From Candidatus Levyibacteriota bacterium (GTDB lineage Bacteria; Patescibacteriota; Microgenomatia; Levybacterales; UBA12049): a stretch of DNA of 7,913 nt. Positions within the stretch are counted from its first letter, which is position 1; each line of letters opens with the position of its first letter. A model generated the notes under the pieces. The model was not told the DNA's origin and made no database searches. It saw only the letters and a program-made list of their open reading frames with translations. Made by a program: the position numbers and the translations under genes. Of this stretch, positions 5,087-7,913 are shown in pieces. The stretch covers positions 1-7,913 of the forward strand of contig JAHFKE010000050.1 of the NCBI GenBank assembly GCA_023245515.1, in the 5' to 3' direction.

Positions 5087-6495
5087 ATAATATAAGCAAA
5101 TCAATCTTGAACAAAAAATTGCCACCATTTACTGGCCTTGTGCTTGTCCTGATATCCTTAACAACTATTTTCTGGCTAAATAGAAATGTCGTTCTTTTTG
5201 GAATAAAAGCAGCAGCGGGCAATGAACCCAAAAACATAGAAATTAGCAACGTTTCCGATACCTCACTTACTGTTTCTTATACAACTGACGACAAAGTCCC
5301 AGGAACACTTGCCTATGCCACAGATCAGACGCTTGGAAAAGTGGGACTAGATGACCGTGACCAGCAAACTGGAACGCCTACACCATATAGATCCCACCAC
5401 ATAACGCTTAAGAGCCTTGAGCCTGGAACAAAATACCTTGTATCCATTGTTTCTGGTAGTGAAAAATTCCTGAATAATAGTGTTCCATATACAATCACTA
5501 CAGCACCAAAATTTAGCGGACAACCTACATCCCAAACGCCATTAACAGGAAAGGTTACACTTGATGATGGCAGTATTCCGACCGAAGGCATCGTCTATCT
5601 TACATCTGACACCTCACAACTCCTATCAGTGCCCCTTAAAGTTGATGGAAGCTATCTCCTACCACTCAATGGCATACTCAAGAAAGACCTCTCCTCGCTC
5701 GATTCTTTCTCTAGCCAAACAGTGCTGAAGCTGAAGATACTCTCCTCATCTCTTCAGTCAACAGTTTCTCTTTTTGCCAACCAGACAGATCCTGTCCCCT
5801 TAATTATTCTTTCCAAAAATTATGACTTTACCGTAAGTGCCTCTCCTCTTGATGATTCTATTGCCTCAGGGTCTGCGACCCCCACAATTGTCCTAACGGG
5901 CCTTCCCTCCTTTGAAGACGCAACAATCGCCTCCTCGCCTTCGATCTTGATACCTGAGGCAGACTTTAAGTTCAAAGATCAAAAACCCGTATTTAAAGGG
6001 AAAGCACTTCCAAATGCAGTCGTTCAACTCAGCATACATTCTTCGGCCGAAATAACAACAAATGTACAGGCAGACAGTCTCGGAAATTGGGAGTTCAGAC
6101 CTGTTGCCCCACTGGATCCAGGACAACACACGATAGAGGTAAAATCAGCTGACAACAAAGGCATTCTCCAAACAATAACAAAATCATTTACTGTGTATGC
6201 CGAGGGAAGCGAGTTCACTGAACCCTCTATATTACCCACAAAGCCCATAACGCCTACTGCCTTACCTATTACGCCAAGTCCGACACTCAACCTCACCCCG
6301 ACAATTGATCCCAATTCTCTCCTCTCGCCTACTCTTTCACCGACACAAGCAACAGCTTCTCCCGCTCCGACAAAACCGGAAATTCCGAAATCAGGAAGCG
6401 ATTCGACCTTTGCAATCGCTTTCTTCAGCATGCTTTCTATAGCTATTGGTGGTATACTTTTCTTCTTAACTCGAGGCACCACTACTCATTTATGA
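5083..6495 (+). CDS. Multidomain surface protein: FN3, carboxypeptidase-regulatory-like and Ig-like domains, with sortase-like C-terminus
   Basis: A 470-residue extracytoplasmic protein. Residues 13-32 form a hydrophobic N-terminal signal or anchor. An FN3-type domain covers about 49-142 (NIEISNVSDTSLTVSYTTD, DDRD, HHITLKSLEPGTKY, ITTAP). A carboxypeptidase-regulatory-like beta domain follows (about 153-245, starting LTGKVTLDDGSIPTEGIVYL), then a linker and an Ig-like domain (about 294-375, with VFKGKALPNAVVQLSI, GNWEFRPVAPLDPGQHTIEV). A Ser/Thr/Pro stalk spans 376-433. IPKSG at 434-438, a hydrophobic segment (about 442-460) and a short tail with one Arg end the protein, the layout of a sortase sorting signal. 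It overlaps both neighbours by ATGA junctions, so it is translated with the pilN/pilO genes. It may be a wall-attached adhesin or a pilus-associated envelope scaffold; the choice is open. Domain boundaries are by eye. Confidence 0.8.
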   Translation: MNNISKSILNKKLPPFTGLVLVLISLTTIFWLNRNVVLFGIKAAAGNEPKNIEISNVSDTSLTVSYTTDDKVPGTLAYATDQTLGKVGLDDRDQQTGTPTPYRSHHITLKSLEPGTKYLVSIVSGSEKFLNNSVPYTITTAPKFSGQPTSQTPLTGKVTLDDGSIPTEGIVYLTSDTSQLLSVPLKVDGSYLLPLNGILKKDLSSLDSFSSQTVLKLKILSSSLQSTVSLFANQTDPVPLIILSKNYDFTVSASPLDDSIASGSATPTIVLTGLPSFEDATIASSPSILIPEADFKFKDQKPVFKGKALPNAVVQLSIHSSAEITTNVQADSLGNWEFRPVAPLDPGQHTIEVKSADNKGILQTITKSFTVYAEGSEFTEPSILPTKPITPTALPITPSPTLNLTPTIDPNSLLSPTLSPTQATASPAPTKPEIPKSGSDSTFAIAFFSMLSIAIGGILFFLTRGTTTHL

Positions 6496-7796
6496 AAATT
6501 GCAATAATCGGTGCAGGATTCACAGGTCTTGCTGCAGCCTATACGCTTACCAAAAAGGGTCACGATGTCACCGTCTTTGAAAAAGATTCTCAACCGGGGG
6601 GACTTGCTATTGGCTACAAAGAGTATGTCTGGGACTGGAGTCTGGAAAAACATTATCATCACTGGTTCACCAATGACAAATTCGTTCTGGACCTTGCCCG
6701 CGAGATAGACCACAAAGTTGTTATTAAAAGACCCAAAACATGTGTCTATGTGGGTGGACAAATTTTTCAGTTTGACTCTCCGAAAGAAGTTCTTCTCTTT
6801 CCAAAGCTTTCGCTATGGAATCGTCTTCGCATGGCAGCAATAGTTGGGCTTATCAAATATAATCCTTTTTGGAAACCGCTTGAGAAGTTTAATGCCAGCA
6901 CAATTTTACCTAGAGCAATGGGCAAGACTGCATACAAAATGATTTGGGAGCCACTCATTGTAAACAAGTTTGGTAAGTTCGCCAACGATGTATCTCTGGC
7001 CTGGTTCTGGGCACGTCTTACCAAAAGAACTCCCTCACTCGCTTATCCAGAAGGAGGATTCTTGGACTTTGCCAACCACCTCGTTAAGGTTATAAAAAAA
7101 CAAGGCGGAAAAGTTTTGTTTGACACAGAAATCGTCGAGGTGAAGGACGAAGGCAAGGTATCTGTTAAATGGAAAATGTCTGGATCCAGCGAAGTCGGAG
7201 AAAATGGAAAATGGAAAGTAGATGACTTCAATAAAGTCATCTTCACCCTACCTTCTTTTCTCTTTATGAAAACCGCTCCTCAATTACCGGAAGCTTATAA
7301 GGAAAAATTTGCGAGACTGAAGGGGATAGGGGCTACCAATTTGGTGCTCAGGTTGAAAAAACCATTTTTTTCTGACGGAACATATTGGCTGAGCATGTGC
7401 GATCCAGACTCCCCCGCCCTAGCAATTGTTGAGCATACCAACTTTATGAACAAGAAGCACTACAACAATGAGCACCTCGTTTATGTGGGCAATTATCTCT
7501 CGATCGATGATCCGCGTTTTACAATGAGCGCAGAAGAACGACTAAAACTCTTTGATCCCTTGCTGAAAAAAATAAATCCCGATTATAAGAACAACTTAAT
7601 AGGCTATGAGCTTTTCAAGGCCCCCTTTGCACAACCTATCATTCCGACCAACTACTCAAAAATGATCCCGCCCATGACAACGCCATTGCCAAACGTCTAT
7701 CTTGCCAATATTGAACAGGTCTACCCCTGGGACAGAGGCACAAACTACGCGGTAGAACTGGGAGAAAAAGTAGCAGAACTAGTCAATAATAAGTAA
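6492..7796 (+). CDS. NAD(P)/FAD-dependent oxidoreductase (amine oxidase / protoporphyrinogen oxidase-like fold)
   Basis: A 434-residue flavoprotein. The N-terminal dinucleotide-binding fold is textbook: GAGFTG at 7-12, E30 ending strand 2, and QPGGL at 34-38 contacting FAD. A distinctive EKHYHHWF motif lies at 52-59. The C-terminal FAD-binding motif NVYLANIEQVYPWDRGTNYA covers 401-420. The middle (about 60-390) is the substrate domain, including a Trp/Arg-rich segment near 165-185. Family relatives include HemY-type oxidases, phytoene desaturases and UDP-galactopyranose mutase; in CPR genomes such proteins often lie beside glycosyltransferases, suggesting envelope glycan or lipid chemistry. 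The substrate cannot be read here, and no heme or carotenoid gene is present. It overlaps the surface protein gene by ATGA, with no close Shine-Dalgarno (GAGG at 6473 is 15 nt away), so it depends on coupling. It ends the operon. Confidence 0.85.
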   Translation: MKIAIIGAGFTGLAAAYTLTKKGHDVTVFEKDSQPGGLAIGYKEYVWDWSLEKHYHHWFTNDKFVLDLAREIDHKVVIKRPKTCVYVGGQIFQFDSPKEVLLFPKLSLWNRLRMAAIVGLIKYNPFWKPLEKFNASTILPRAMGKTAYKMIWEPLIVNKFGKFANDVSLAWFWARLTKRTPSLAYPEGGFLDFANHLVKVIKKQGGKVLFDTEIVEVKDEGKVSVKWKMSGSSEVGENGKWKVDDFNKVIFTLPSFLFMKTAPQLPEAYKEKFARLKGIGATNLVLRLKKPFFSDGTYWLSMCDPDSPALAIVEHTNFMNKKHYNNEHLVYVGNYLSIDDPRFTMSAEERLKLFDPLLKKINPDYKNNLIGYELFKAPFAQPIIPTNYSKMIPPMTTPLPNVYLANIEQVYPWDRGTNYAVELGEKVAELVNNK

Positions 7797-7913
7797 ATTC
7801 GAAATTCGAAGCTCGAAATTCGAAGCAATATCAAAATCATAATTTTAAAAATTCAAAACGTTTTTGATATTTGTATTTTTGTCATTTAAGTTTGTTTCGT
7901 CTTTCGGATTTTG
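7797..7913. repeat. AT-rich intergenic inverted-repeat element, probably continuing past the window
   Basis: No open frame is supported here. The DNA forms a large imperfect palindrome centred at the perfect AAAACGTTTT (7855-7864), extended to TCAAAACG / CGTTTTTGA (7853-7867). The outer arms also match imperfectly: the CGAAA-CGAA-CAA series around 7814-7828 corresponds to the reverse complement of TTG-TTCG-TTTCG at about 7893-7906. The arms begin with repeated TTCGAA palindromes. This layout resembles the TTCGAA-rich intergenic repeats I associate with CPR genomes, and a non-autonomous MITE-like or REP-like element is possible. It could also fold in the RNA at the end of the operon. Its identity is inferred. 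Confidence 0.6.
7799..7826. repeat. Perfect tandem 14-bp direct repeat TCGAAATTCGAAGC
   Basis: TCGAAATTCGAAGC occurs at 7799-7812 and again, head to tail, at 7813-7826. Each unit contains the palindrome TTCGAA, and the block starts 3 nt after the oxidoreductase stop codon. It forms the outer part of the left arm of the inverted-repeat element. Confidence 0.85.

Noticed and set aside
6024..6482. 152-codon open frame on the minus strand inside the surface protein gene
   Set aside because: It is antisense to a well-supported coding region with clear domains, and its Gly/Val-rich translation mirrors the Pro/Thr-rich stalk codons.
6486..7246. Several 65-91 codon minus-strand frames and one plus-strand alternative frame inside the oxidoreductase gene
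   Set aside because: All overlap a gene with intact FAD-binding motifs at both ends and show no family features of their own.
7797..7913. CRISPR array or attachment site suggested by the direct repeats
   Set aside because: Only two abutting 14-bp units with no spacers, and no cas, integrase or tRNA gene nearby; the palindromic structure fits an intergenic repeat element better.

Overview
The window reads as a stretch of chromosome from an uncultivated ultra-small bacterium of the Candidate Phyla Radiation (Patescibacteria), most likely Microgenomates-like. This rests on compact AT-rich DNA with overlapping genes, almost no Shine-Dalgarno sequences, PilN/PilO proteins of the type I associate with CPR genomes, an FN3/Ig-like surface protein with a Ser/Thr/Pro-rich stalk, and an intergenic inverted-repeat element ending the window. 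It is an inference from protein style; no rRNA or phylogenetic marker comparison was possible, although EF-G is present and could be placed in a tree. TGA is used as a stop, so the code is standard, not the TGA=Gly code of Gracilibacteria/SR1.

Layout. (1) Positions 1-632 hold two divergent genes, the N-terminus of a secreted or anchored protein (minus) and an isoprenylcysteine-methyltransferase-family membrane protein (plus). Their shared 56-bp gap carries two perfect TATAAT boxes, each exactly 6 nt from an ATG, which predicts leaderless mRNAs both ways. (2) Positions 644-3315 hold a minus-strand pair, fusA (EF-G) followed after 5 nt by a YjbQ-family gene. (3) Positions 3316-3520 are a divergent promoter region; both predicted transcripts start with a small hairpin. 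(4) Positions 3521-7796 are a tight five-gene plus-strand operon: pilN-like, pilO-like, a 114-residue single-pass protein where pilP usually lies, a 470-residue FN3/Ig surface protein with a sortase-like C-terminus, and an FAD-dependent oxidoreductase. The last two junctions are ATGA overlaps. (5) Positions 7797-7913 are a non-coding repeat element made of a tandem 14-mer and a large imperfect palindrome.

PilN and PilO would form the inner-membrane alignment complex of a type IV pilus. The following small protein and the surface protein are candidates for a version of that machine suited to a cell without an outer-membrane secretin. The oxidoreductase is co-transcribed and coupled to the surface protein; its family suggests a role in envelope glycan or lipid metabolism, but its substrate cannot be read from the sequence. 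The window shows no defence system, CRISPR array, tRNA, rRNA or transposase.
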